Source of the DNA: Sepioteuthis lessoniana
Taxonomy: Eukaryota > Mollusca > Cephalopoda > Myopsida > Loliginidae
Assembly: GCA_963585895.1 (NCBI GenBank)
Contig: OY757921.1
Location: 84,063,439 to 84,127,438, forward strand
Direction of reading: 5' to 3'
Length of the DNA: 64,000 nt
Position 1 is the stretch's first letter; every line of letters starts with the position of its first letter. The position numbers and the translations under genes were made by a program. Below, one piece after another: positions 40,640 through 50,725 of this stretch. The notes beneath the pieces are model-generated. The model had not been told where the DNA came from, made no database searches, and was given only the letters and a program-made list of their open reading frames with translations.

Positions 40640-41005
40640 GTTTCGTTTGTGGGTCGGTCGGTCGGTTATTTTACGGTATATCAACCTTTATGGGTTATAT
40701 CATTCAAAAGATCAAACCACACAGGTGGAGCTGTAGAATACACCGCCTGCATCTCTGTAGAGGGGTAAGATCCTCAAGTATGTCCTGGATATGACAATAA
40801 ACAATCTGATGGCGAGCCTCCATTTTTTTTAGCTTTGAGGAATATGGAGTGCTCCTTCATTGACATTACTCTATGTGAACTCTGACCCTGATTGGTTGTA
40901 CCTGTTAGGGTTCTATTTATAGATCAACTGAAACTGTACGATCTTTTACTATGGATTATCATTAAGATAAAAAATGATTAGCAATACTTGAAACGATTTA
41001 ACTGT
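40640..41005 (+). repeat. LT repeat (plus) preceded by a minus LT hairpin
   Basis: 40660-40705 holds an inverted hairpin remnant (TTTTACGGTATATCAACC). 40723-41005 is LT in sense: GGAGCTGTAGAATACACCGC, CTCTGTAGAGGGGTAAGATC, TCCTTCATTGACATTACT and GCAATACTTGAAACGATTTA. It ends without a hairpin. Confidence 0.82.
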
Positions 41006-41009
41006 GGTG

Positions 41010-41665
41010 TTATGACCCTCCACCCCTCGTGTTTAGTTTCGCTATATTTCTCCTTTCTCCCTCTATCTCACACTCACACATACTTCTCTTACGATATGTT
41101 TCACTCTGTGAAGTAGAAGACGGAGAGAGCCGGAGTGTCCCGAGTAGGAGCGAAGATGCCCGAAGGAGAACCGGAAGTTTTTGGGCGCCAGCTTTAAAAA
41201 CTAATTGCGACAAGGTTTCGGTGTGCTATGAATTGGTCGATTTTGGACCAGTTATGTTGGATTATCTTCTGCGTTCGGCCCCCACTTATAGAGAAAGAAT
41301 CTTAACCTCTGAAAAAAAGTAAGACCGTAGTTTCTTTTTACCTTCTCTTGTTGGTTTCCTCGAAGGTTTTAGGATTTTTGCCCCTTTTCCTTTGATGTTA
41401 GATTGTCACATTTTAATCTTTCTTTGGAAAGATTAAATGCCTGTATTGAAAATTATCAGTAATGAAATAAAATGACCTACAAATTAATTCGTTTTGTTGC
41501 GTCATGTTAAGTCTGTTATTTTTTCCACTAGTGTTCGCGGCTGAGAGACGACCCGTGAATGTTTTTTGTTCGTCCAAGCTGATACCACCATAGTGGGTGT
41601 TTTCCCCAGCAAGGATTAGGTATGTCACCCTATTCACCACAAACGGGAAGATCGTGACAGTGGGT
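41010..41665. other. Unassigned block with two overlapping open frames
   Basis: 41029-41322 (+) and 41413-41682 (-) are open for 97 and 89 codons. The first starts MFSFAIFLLSPSISHSHILL (hydrophobic) and turns Arg/Ser-rich. Neither has a motif I recognise. Base composition around 41120-41290 is balanced, unlike the flanks. Could be a short host exon or chance. Confidence 0.25.
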
Positions 41666-41669
41666 AAAC

Positions 41670-41813
41670 AAATGAGCTTCAACTAGTTTAAAAATAAAGC
41701 TATGTACTCACCATTCACTAAAATATTATATATATATATATATATATGTACTAACCATCATGTACTAACCATTTATGTACTCACCATTCACTTAAATATT
41801 ATATGGTTTGTAA

Positions 41814-41851
<38 letters not shown>

Positions 41852-41925
41852 ACTCATCATTCACTTAAATATTATATATTTAAGTGAATGATGAGTGAAT
41901 ATTTTAAAACTAGTTGAAGCTCATC
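41670..41925. repeat. Nested inverted repeat with (TA)n and (TG)n
   Basis: Outer arms GAGCTTCAACTAGTTTTAAA (41671) and its reverse complement (41900-41922) enclose direct repeats TGTACTCACCATTCACTWAA. A perfect 19-bp-arm palindrome (41853-41871 with 41877-41895, loop TTATA) lies inside. (TA)n at 41728-41746, 41814-41833 and 41940-41955; (TG)n at 41834-41851 and 41956-41983. Confidence 0.88.
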
Positions 41926-41952
41926 ATCCACTTAAATATTATATATATATAT

Positions 41953-41986
<34 letters not shown>

Positions 41987-42079
41987 TTTACATGAAATAC
42001 CTATGAAGAGTTGATATGTTATTAAACCGAATAACCTAACCTAACCTTAAATTAATGAACCATCGATACCGAAAATAAT

Positions 42080-43075
42080 CTTTAACCTAATAATTGCACT
42101 GATAGTAATCTGAGAATGTTTGCAAGGGATTAAATCGAAAAATTATACATAATTTCACATATATATTTGAATCTGTTATTCAAATTCACTCTCGTGTTTG
42201 ATATATAGATAGCCCTTAATTTTACTGTCATTTACTGAATAATTTTACGTTTCAGCCTTTTCACTATTTGTAATTAATTAGAATATAGATTCTGCAAATA
42301 GGATTAAATTTGGCATTAGCCTACAACATAAGGTCAGCAACCCGACTGCATCTCTGCAACAGAGTAAGACCCCTTTCAACAAATGCCATGAATATGACGC
42401 TAAGCTGTATCCGATGACGAGGCTACAGTTCTAAAGCTTTTTGTAATGTGCAATACCTCTTCATTGCTATCACTACCAGGTCCACTCTGGCTCGGAGTTG
42501 TACTACCTGTTAGGATCCTATCAAAGGGTCAAATAGAATTAGTGTCCTGGACATGACACTAAACAAAATAATTGCACTGATAGTAATCTGAGAATGTTTG
42601 CAAGGGATTAAATCAAAAAATTATACATAATTTCACATATATATTTGAATCTGTTATTCAAATTTACTCTCGTGTTTGATATCCGATAAAAGGATTCTGT
42701 TCTGGAGCTTTTTGTAATGTGGAGTACCTCTTCATTGCCATCACTACTAAGTCCGCTCAGGCCTGGGGGTGTACTACCTGTTAGGTCCCTATCAAAGGGT
42801 CAAATAGAACTAGTGTCCTGGACATGACACTAAACTGCATCCGATAAAAGGATTCTGTTAGGTCCCTATCAAAGGGTCAAATAGAATTAGTGTCCTGGAC
42901 ATGACACTAAACTGCATCCGATAAAAGGATTCTGTTCTGGAGCTTTTTGTAATGTGGAGTACCTCTTCATTGCCATCACTACTAAGTCCGCTCAGGCCTG
43001 GGGGTGTACTACCTGTTAGGTCCCTGTCTACGGGTCAACCAGAACTAGTGTCCTGTTTAAACTTGAGCCTCACCA
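42080..43075 (+). repeat. LT copies in a patchwork of duplications
   Basis: LT blocks are present three times: CTAAAGCTTTTTGTAATGTG and CTCTTCATTGCYATCACTAC at 42430-42530, 42705-42790 and 42942-43025. TAATTGCACTGATAGTAATC to CTCTCGTGTTTGATAT at 42083-42200 recurs at 42561-42682. A 76-bp block starting TTAGGTCCCTATCAAAGGGT occurs at 42781 and 42857. Confidence 0.9.
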
Positions 43076-43179
43076 TCAGATGCAGTTTAGTCTCATATCA
43101 TATTGTCTTACTACTCGGGGTGTTGTATAGTATACTACACATATACAAATATACACGGGAACATAATCAACTGATAATG

Positions 43180-43407
43180 GGGGTGTCCTCGTGGTGTAAT
43201 GGTTAAAGCGATGGACTGCGGAATCGTAGTACACGAGTTCGTACTCCAGTTCACTTTCTGGCAAATACCCTTGGGAAAGGTATGAACCCCTTTATCCTCC
43301 CAGCTATGGGTTAAATAGTACCACTATTGTTCTTCTTGAGGAATGGCTTTGGCATTAAATAAATAACCTACAAAGGTTGATATGCCATTAAACAAAGAAA
43401 CCAAACC
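43180..43407 (+). repeat. SINE-A full-length copy with perfect 15-bp TSD
   Basis: AATCAACTGATAATG lies at 43165-43179 and 43408-43422, fixing the family ends. Order: head GGGTGTCCTCGTGGTGTAAT, B-box-like GAGTTCGTACTCC, middle CCCTTGGGAAAGGTATGAA, hairpin GGCATTAAATAAATAACC, then AAAGGTTGATATGCC, and tail AAACAAAGAAACCAAACC. Confidence 0.97.
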
Positions 43408-43565
43408 AATCAACTGATAATGAACGACTTCAATAACGAACGAATACACTTCTTTATAAAAATATAAATCTCTCACACTTTATTTTCGAAAGGGTGATGT
43501 TTGTTGTGTTTAAGAAATGAGTGGAGACAAGGACGGAGTGCTATATTGACCCAAGTTCTTCCTCG

Positions 43566-43736
43566 ACCATTTCCTCCAGCTATTGGTAAATAGTAAGTGT
43601 CTGGGTTCTTCAGCCTTGGTGAGGCAACTAGTCTAGGAGAAGGAAAACTCTGAATTGAAACCTGTTAAACTCCGCTTAAAAATTGACCTTGTGTCATATC
43701 CTGCCCGAGCGGAGGGGGTGGTAAATATGGTAAATA
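43566..43736 (+). repeat. SINE-B, head missing
   Basis: Starts in the middle block (TTTCCTCCAGCTATTGGTAA) and keeps the whole tail to GAGGGGGTGGTAAATATG. 5'-truncated. Confidence 0.9.
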
Positions 43737-43759
43737 TGATAGCAGCACTTCTTTCGCAT

Positions 43760-44095
43760 CTTGGCTTGGGTTGCTCAACCCAGGGTCACTAAAGGCCCAA
43801 AGCTCTCCGTCTGGAGCTAGTTCTCAATTTGGCATCCTGTCCCCAACTGACTGGAACCGCCCAGCCATTAACGTTCCCCTGCTTCATCTGTTCGTCCGCT
43901 TATTTACACAGGTGCATCTCTTGATTGACGGATCGGTCGAGGGTCAATATAAAATATTGGGTGATGTAGTTGGCCTATTCTACTGCCCCAACCGGTAGCA
44001 GTCACAGCTCTTAAAACCATTTAAATGTGTGCAAACAAATGCGTTTTTCCCCGTTTAAAAATGTTGCCTACCAACTATTCGCTTATAAATTATGT
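43760..44095. other. Mostly unassigned; LT-like 5' end at 43970-43998
   Basis: CCTATTCTACTGCCCCAACC resembles the reverse of an LT 5' end. The rest, including a 75-codon open frame, is not recognised. Confidence 0.45.
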
Positions 44096-44104
44096 AATAT
44101 ATTT

Positions 44105-44600
44105 GCACGAAGAGGCTTTGGCATTAAATAAACAACAAGGATTCGTATCCCATATAACATAGTTATTGTGCTGAAATGTGTTAAATGATTAGGAAAAATG
44201 ATAGGAAAATCAGAGATGAATCAAGATTTCCACATAGTTATAAGGTTTCAACGATTCCTATCTCGTATTAATAATTTGCAAGCAATTATATAGTTTTAAG
44301 CATTTCAAGTAATTGCATTGTTTCATGGAACTAATAATAATAATAATCATTTGTAAACATTTATAACTTCTAGTAACTGTTAATACGAGTAAATTGCACC
44401 CACTTATGTGGTTTCAAGCATTTCTGTCTAATAAAAATACTTTTCAAGCAGATCTGTTCAACCTCTTAATGGGAACATAACGGGTACAACCACTCTAAAT
44501 CAGAGGTGATCTGAAAATTGTGATTTCAGAACTGCAGCCTCACCAGTCGATCCAGTCTTATATCACACACTGAACACTGGATGATTACCGTTAAAAATCT
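44105..44600 (-). repeat. LT3 repeat, diverged
   Basis: Tail remnant GGCATTAAATAAACAACAAG, units GTTTCAAGCATTTCTGTCTA, then CTCTTAATGGGAACATAACG and CAGCCTCACCAGTCGATCCA. Confidence 0.65.
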
Positions 44601-44604
44601 GATG

Positions 44605-44800
44605 GTTTGCTTTGGTTTTATGGCACATCAACGATTGTAGGTTATTTAATGCCAAATACATCTTAATTAATAAAAAACAGTTCTATTTCAAACAATTCAG
44701 CTTAGCATAAGTACAGTTATTGTTTACTCACAGTTAAATGTAAAAACAGTTTTATTTCAAACAATTCAGTTTAGCATAAGCACATAGTTTAGTTCTATTT
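44605..44800 (-). repeat. LT1 repeat, 3' half
   Basis: Hairpin TTTTATGGCACATCAACG, then AGGTTATTTAATGCC, followed by two CAATTCAGYTTAGCATAAG units. Confidence 0.88.
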
Positions 44801-44861
44801 TTCTTCGACTTTTCTTCTACATTGCAACATTGTGAATGAATCTAATTGTGATAAGTAAAGT

Positions 44862-45100
44862 TGGCGACCTTATTCGAGGGTGACCCGAAAGGTCACCTTT
44901 TTAATAGCTACAACATTAAGGTGTAGGGGAAGGCGCTACTCCATTCTCTGAATTGCTTCACTTTACCCTTGATTCTTACCTTATAATGCTGAGTGTTAAG
45001 CAAGGCGATATTAAGTAACATTTTTTAGTCTTTGGTATGACTCGACCTGGGATTGAACTCCCGGCCCATTGGAGAACACTCTACTCATTAGGCTGTTATT
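44862..45100 (-). repeat. SINE-E copy
   Basis: Tail AGTTGGCGACCTTATTCGAG at the left, AAGGTGTAGGGGAAGGCGCT, ATAATGCTGAGTGTTAAGCA, and head ending near ATTGGAGAACACTCTACTCA. Small deletion in the B-box region. Confidence 0.88.
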
Positions 45101-45365
45101 GTGTTAGAATTTACAACAGATGGATTAGAAAAGTTCATTACTTTGTTATATATTTGCAAACAAAAAATTACATATCTACAAATAAGGACAATCCATTTAT
45201 TTGTTGAGAATGCTAATATGAAACCCCAAGACAGCGAGAATACTTCATTTGAATGTCGAAAATAATTCCAGGGAGACCTATTTTAACCTTTGCTATTTAT
45301 TATAACATTGATGTCACTCAATTAAATGTTTACTAAATACACAGATGTCAATTAAATATCTGGGG

Positions 45366-45602
45366 TGGGATGTCCTTGTGGTGTAATGGTTAAAGCGCTG
45401 GACGGCGAAATGAGTGATGAGCGAATTCGAACTCCAGTCGCGCAATTACGTTCACTTTCGGACAAATACCCTTGGAAAAGGTATGAACCCCCTTATCCTC
45501 CCAGCAATGGGTTAAATTGTACCACTGCTATTCTTCTAGAAGGATGGCTTTGGCATTAAATAAGCCACAAAAGTTGATATGCCATTAAGCAAAGAAACCA
45601 AA
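45366..45602 (+). repeat. SINE-A full-length copy
   Basis: GATGTCCTTGTGGTGTAATG, B-box-like GAATTCGAACTCC, middle CCCTTGGAAAAGGTATGAA, and tail GGCATTAAATAAGCCACAAA with AAGTTGATATGCC. Confidence 0.92.
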
Positions 45603-45644
45603 CAAAACCTGAATTGTTTGAAATCGAACTATTCATATGTAAAA

Positions 45645-45705
45645 CATGGCTTTGGCATTAAATAACCCACAAAGTTTGATATGTCATTAAACAAAGAAAC
45701 CAAAT
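45645..45705 (+). repeat. SINE-A tail fragment
   Basis: GGCATTAAATAACCCACAAA, GTTTGATATGTC and the tail AAACAAAGAAACC: a strongly 5'-truncated insertion just downstream of a full copy. Confidence 0.85.
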
Positions 45706-45711
45706 CTTGAA

Positions 45712-45948
45712 TCTCTCTTGTCATCCCTCCCTATCCGTCATCACACTGGGTAATTCGTTTAGATGACATCCAGCGTCTTCACAAAGCTGACGAATGTAAG
45801 TTTTTGCAGGTCAGTCAACATTGGTATGTCCATTTGTATGAATGGACAAACCATAGGAGAATGTCTTTTGTAAGTTTATCATTACTTCTTTTACAGAGTC
45901 CAGTATTCTTTGCTAATCTTAGTTGGATAATTTGTACGATGAGAGTTA
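45712..45948 (-). pseudogene. RTE-like LINE C-terminus fragment
   Basis: Minus-strand frames give NDKLTKDILLWFVHSYKWTY, then CKNLHSSAL, then SKRITQCDDG, matching the segment G-H-C...D-x-L...L-W-x-x-x-H-G...Y-I-x-Q-L-x-E-D of better copies. Decayed. It abuts a SINE-A head. Confidence 0.65.
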
Positions 45949-46034
45949 AGTGAACCTAATAGCGCGACTGGAGTTTGAACTCACTTACTACGATTTCGCA
46001 GTCCATCGCTTTAACCATTACACCACGAGGCCAC
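45949..46034 (-). repeat. SINE-A head fragment
   Basis: Reverse of GGTGGCCTCGTGGTGTAATG to GAGTTCAAACTCCAGTCG. The middle and tail are absent, so this is a 3'-truncated fragment. Confidence 0.88.
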
Positions 46035-46165
46035 CCAACCAGAGAGTCAAGGGAATACACTTTGTTATCATGATTTGATAATGATGACGCCCACCAATTA
46101 TACAAGGGTGTATTATACTGACAGAACAACCCGAGCATGATCCACCAGAACAATAGTAAATAAGT

Positions 46166-46376
46166 AATGTCTGCGACTTTAGTAGAGAACAACCAGAAGG
46201 CTCCCTTTTCAATAGCTACTACACAAAGGCGTAAGGAAAGGCGCAACTTCTTTCCCGGTATTGCTCCACTTTACCCTTAATACGTACCTTATATTGCTGC
46301 GTGTTAAGCTAAGAGGTATCAAGAACTATTTTTAAAGTCTTTGGTATGACGCGACCTGGGATTGAACCAAGGGCTT
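46166..46376 (-). repeat. SINE-E, head partly missing
   Basis: AGAAGGCTCCCTTTTCAATA, GCTACTACACAAAGGCGTAA, CTTTGGTATGACGCGACCTG and GGATTGAACC remain; the first half of the tRNA-like head is missing. Confidence 0.85.
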
Positions 46377-46479
46377 GTAAAGGATATTGCACATGTATTA
46401 GATGTACTCCCAGAGCGAAAGACTTTATGTAATGTGGGTTATTTCGTCTTTATTCAAACAGCTTGACGAAGAACTTGTA

Positions 46480-46775
46480 TATACTATCTGACTTGCTTGC
46501 CAGCTTTGAGCCTTAAAAGTAGGGGTCGATCCTAAGGGCATCTTATCATGCCCGCAGGTGAACATGACTAACTGTACATGATATCTAGAAAGGACGAGAA
46601 CAATTTGATCATCAATAAATATCTTCAGGGGTTTGGTCTCTTTAAGATATTTTATGCGGTATCTGCCTTGTATATGATATCGAACTTTCTTGTCAGGTCT
46701 TCAGGCCGTAAAAATATGTGTTATGGAGTCGATACAGACATTTTATGATGCCCGCAGGTGAACATGACTTACTAA
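46480..46775. repeat. Imperfect tandem duplication, about 190 bp
   Basis: TATACTATCTGACTTGCTTG to ATGCCCGCAGGTGAACATGA (46480-46570) is repeated as TATGATATCGAACTTTCTTG to ATGCCCGCAGGTGAACATGA (46673-46771). It lies just upstream of the RTE-like fragment and may belong to it. Confidence 0.75.
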
Positions 46776-46784
46776 GCAGATGTG

Positions 46785-47250
46785 TTTTAAACAAGAAGGA
46801 TCCTTCTCCACTGCAAATGTCAAGCATCTCAAATTAGAAGACAAGTTCACATACCTCGGTAGCAATATCTCAGCCACTGAAAATGATGTTAACATGCGCC
46901 TTGAGAAAGTGTGGACTGTTATCAACAGGTTATCGATCATATAGATGTTTGATCGATTCAATAAAATAAACGGGATTTCTTCCTAGCTGTGGCTCTGTCA
47001 AGACTACTGAATGGATACATCAGAAGAAAACGAGATGGGAACTATACAAGAACGCTACGTACTGTCTTCAACAAATCCTGGAAGTAAGACACCACAGAAC
47101 AGAAGGTGTACAGTCACTTACCTCCAATCTCAACAATTATCCAAGAAAGACAAGCAAGATATGCAGAACACTGCAGGAGAAGCAAGTACGAATTTATATG
47201 AGACGTTCTTCAATGAACCCCAACAATGGACCGATAGATGATAGGAAAGG

Positions 47251-47322
<72 letters not shown>

Positions 47323-47345
47323 ATGGAAATCCGTGCTGTCAACGT
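46785..47345 (+). pseudogene. RTE-like LINE C-terminus with internal (GA)n expansion
   Basis: Reads SLKLEDKFTYLGSNISATEN, DVNMRLEKVWTVINRLSII, then GSKTPQNRRCTVTYLQSQQL-type frames with QDMQNTAGEASTNLYETFF. The final D-R-x-x-W-R-E-x-V-x-E-I-R-A-V-N stretch is split by (GA)n at 47251-47320: DDRKG before it, VMEIRAVNVT after it. Several stops and frame changes. Confidence 0.72.
47251..47320. repeat. (GA)n microsatellite
   Basis: About 35 GA units within the LINE fragment at the place where other copies encode GAGAGAxxGG-type codons. Confidence 0.95.
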
Positions 47346-47349
47346 GACT

Positions 47350-47995
47350 TGCTACTTCTGGTGCTGATGTATATGAAAAGGTACAAACATAAAAAATATA
47401 AGGTCATCAGACTGAGTCATAAGATAGCCGGTCCCCCCCCAAATCCATTACTTGTATCACATTCTGTATTAAATTCCAATGAAGAATAATTATAGAAATA
47501 AATCAGTATTTTCATTTTTATTTAAATATTTTAAACACCAACATTGAATTACCATGTTAATTTATAAATTGCATCAAGACTCGAAATTAATTAAAAAAAA
47601 AAAGAAATGATGAAATATTCTTCTGAGGATATTGAACCTCAATCAAAGTTTTGATCATTTGTGTTTATAAAAGAGATTCACAGTCTCCAACTCTCACAAG
47701 AACATATTTATATTAATCACAGCAAATACAATTTCTTGCTTGACAATTTATGCGTTGAATATTATTCGATTTTACGCAGGAACAGTTTTTGAAGACGAAT
47801 TCGAAAATTGTCAAGGAATTAATTAACTGGCAAAATTACCCATTTTGACGGTTTAGTTATCGTAAAAGCAATTTGAAATTATGATTCTCCAAAATAACAC
47901 TAGAATTTCCTGCTGCAGAAAACAGGTTTCAAAAACATTTCAGGATAGTTATCATTTGAACTTAAGATTAGCAGATAGATACACACGCAAATCCC
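47350..47995. other. Unassigned AT-rich sequence
   Basis: No supportable feature. Confidence 0.4.
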
Positions 47996-47999
47996 CACC

Positions 48000-48395
48000 C
48001 TGTTCGTGGGGATTAGAATATACGAGCTGTATTTACTGCTGAGGGGTCCGACCTCCGCAAAAGGGATGGTCTGGGTATGACACTAAACAGCACTTGATGG
48101 CAAGGTCTCAGCTCTAGAGATCTGGAAAGTACGAACTACTCCTTCCTTGTAATTACTCCCAGGTCCACTCTGTTCCGGAGTGGTAGTACCTGTTATGCTT
48201 GCATATATGGATTATGTGGATCAAATAGATATATTTAAAAATCATTCATATATGATAAGATCGTATGCAAAATAAATCTTATAAAGAACTCCATAAAAAT
48301 ATAATTGTTAATGTACAATGAACGTGATTTCCTGACATCTATGCATAAAATAACCGTAGATGAGCTGACGTACAGTTCAGATCAGTTAGTAAATC
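48000..48395 (+). repeat. LT2 repeat, nearly complete
   Basis: GATTAGAATATACGAGCTGT, CTGAGGGGTCCGACCTC, ACTCCCAGGTCCACTCTGTT, GATCAAATAGATATATTTAA, then CATAAAATAACCGTAGATGA and GCTGACGTACAG, and a decayed (AATC)n tail. Confidence 0.85.
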
Positions 48396-48615
48396 ATAAG
48401 TTACCGATAAAAGAGAAAGATAAAAAAAATGATCGAATAATATGCTTTCATCCTGTGGATTTCTAACTTCTGGGTCTGCTGGATTCGGTTTATTTCCCCC
48501 GGATGCATGTGATATAAAAAACAACAACAACAACAAAAAAAAAAAAAAAACGGATTCAGTTTGATCAATAAGTACATCCTCGGGGGTTAGGATTCTATTA
48601 CATCTTTTCTGACTT
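48396..48615. other. Short A-rich and unique stretch
   Basis: (AAC)n then poly(A) at 48522-48550; otherwise nothing. Confidence 0.5.
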
Positions 48616-48617
48616 GT

Positions 48618-48872
48618 AAGTGTTTACCAAACCCTTCCATACGTGCAAAAGGTCAATTTTTAAAGCTTGTTTTACAGGTTTGAATTTAGAGTTTTCCTTT
48701 TCCTAAACCAGTTAAAGATTCCAGTCTTCCTAGCTATTTACCCATAGTTGGTAGGATAATAGTTGGAAGCGTACCTTTCCTAATTTAAAAATATAAACTA
48801 CATAGTCCAGGATTTTTATTTTAATTGCTATGCTCATCTCCTACAATGATAACCATTACTCTACAAGCGTCT
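48618..48872 (-). repeat. SINE-B, old diverged copy
   Basis: TTTACCAAACCCTTCCATAC, TTTAGAGTTTTCCTTTTCCT, TTTACCCATAGTTGGTAGGA, and a head remnant CAATGATAACCATTACTCTA. Confidence 0.8.
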
Positions 48873-49155
48873 CTTTTCGATCAAGAGTTACTTGCTTTGT
48901 ATATGTTATCTAATATGATTGCTGGGTATTCGGACGTTGAAAAAAGTCGATAGACTATTCTTATAAGTGTTATGCGAAAATATAAATTACATCGTCCAGG
49001 ATTTGCATTCTAATTGCTGTGTTCTTCTCCAACAACGATAACCATTAAACTACAAGCGCCTCTTTTCGATCAACAGCTATCTGCTTTGTATATGTTATCT
49101 AATATGATTGCTGGGTATTCGGACGTTGAAAAAAGTCGACAGAGTATTCTCTACA
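48795..49155. repeat. Tandem duplication, about 180 bp, including the SINE-B head
   Basis: 48800-48965 and 48978-49150 share AAAATATAAAYTACATMGTC, CAGGATTTKYATTYTAATTG, AACCATTAMWCTACAAGCGY, CTTTGTATATGTTATCTAAT and GGACGTTGAAAAAAGTCGA. Duplication occurred after SINE insertion. Confidence 0.9.
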
Positions 49156-49616
49156 TATAATCATTACATTTCACTAAAGTGAATGGGCTTCCATACTTAG
49201 GGTTTTCATGATATCAGTTAATTAATATTGCTAACTGCTTTCTTTCTCTTCCAAAAACATCCATAGCTTGTTTCTTATTCTGTATTAAATGGCAGTTTAG
49301 AATGATTATTGAAATAAATCAGAATTTTTTTTCATGAGTAAATAGATAAAACAGTAATTCGAAGTGGTTGGTTGGCTTTGATTGCATTATTAAATGTTTC
49401 ACATTGTATGAATTTATGAGGATAAAAAAAAAGCTTGAAGCTAAACTCATATACACGTCATGAATCTTTAGTACAGGGATTAGGATAAAGGATGGCTGAG
49501 TTAACTCTTTCTCAGTTAGATTAACTCCTGATGGGATTGAATACGGTAGCTCTACTGTAGCAGGAACTTCAAAAGAGCATTGATCAATAGGCTTTATCTC
49601 ATTTAAAAGATGTTAG

Positions 49617-50596
49617 GCAAGACATTAAATGTACATTTCTAGACTTGGTATATTGTTTAAATTTGTTATCATGTGCAAGACATTAAATGTATATTTCTAG
49701 ACTTGGTATATTGCTTAAATTTGTTATCTTGTGCAAGACATTATATGTATATTTCTAGACTTGTTATATTGTTTAAATTTGTTATCATGTGCAAGAAATT
49801 AAATGTATATTTCTAGACTTGGTATATTGTTTAAATATGTTATCATGTGCAAGACATTAAATGTATATTTCTAGACTTGGTATATTGTTTAAATTTGTTA
49901 TCTTGTGCAAGACATTATATGTATATTTCTAGACTTGTTATATTATATAAATTTGTTATTATGGGCACGACATTAAATGTACATTTCTAGACTTGGTATA
50001 TTGTTTAAATATGTTATCATGTGCAAGACATTAAATGTACATTTCTAGACTTGGTATATTGTTTAAATTTGTTATCTTGTGCAAGACATTATATGTACAT
50101 TTCTAGACTTGTTACATTATATAAATTTGTTATCATGTGCAAGACATTAAATGTATATTTCTAGACTTGTTATATTATATAAATTTGTTATTATGGGCAC
50201 GAGATTAAATGTACATTTCTAGACTTGGTATATTGTTTAAATTTGTTATCTTGTGTAAGACATTATATGTATATTTCTAGACTTGTTATATTATATAAAT
50301 TTGTTATTATGTGCAAGACATTAAATGTATATTTCTAGACTTGTTATATTATATAAATTTGTTATTATGGGCACGACATTAAATGTACATTTATAGACTT
50401 GGTATATTGTTTAAATTTGTTATCATGTGCAAGATCTATGAATATTTCTAGACTTGTTATATTATATAAATTTGTTATCATGTGCAAGACATTAAATGTA
50501 CATTTCTAGACTTGGTATATTGTATAAATATGTTATTATTGGCAATGCATTATATGTAGATTTCCAGACTTGTTACATTGTATAAATTTGTTATCA
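49617..50596. repeat. 58-bp satellite, 17 units with higher-order pattern
   Basis: Unit: GACATTAAATGTAYATTTCT, AGACTTGGTATATTGTTTAA, ATTTGTTATCATGTGCAA. Variants are a GGTATATTGTTTAA type and a GTTATATTATATAA type with TTATTATGGGCAC. They recur in blocks of three to four units. No relation in sequence to the 58-bp array at 1-765. Confidence 0.97.
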
Positions 50597-50611
50597 AAAC
50601 CCTTACAGGTA

Positions 50612-50725
50612 AATTTACCATCAAATGAGGTTTAGTTTCACACACAGGACACTTTATTTTAGGGTGGAGTCTTAACTCTCTGAAGGAGATACATTCAGCA
50701 TACATTAAGCCCCCGTTAACAGAAC
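50612..50725 (-). repeat. LT fragment (5' region)
   Basis: ACCATCAAATGAGGTTTAGT, ACACAGGACACTTTATTTTA, GGGTGGAGTCTTAACTCTCT and AGATACATTCAGCATACATT match LT 5' blocks in order. Confidence 0.75.

Noticed and set aside
49617-50596. CRISPR-like array
   Set aside because: Units are contiguous without unique spacers, and the setting is clearly eukaryotic.
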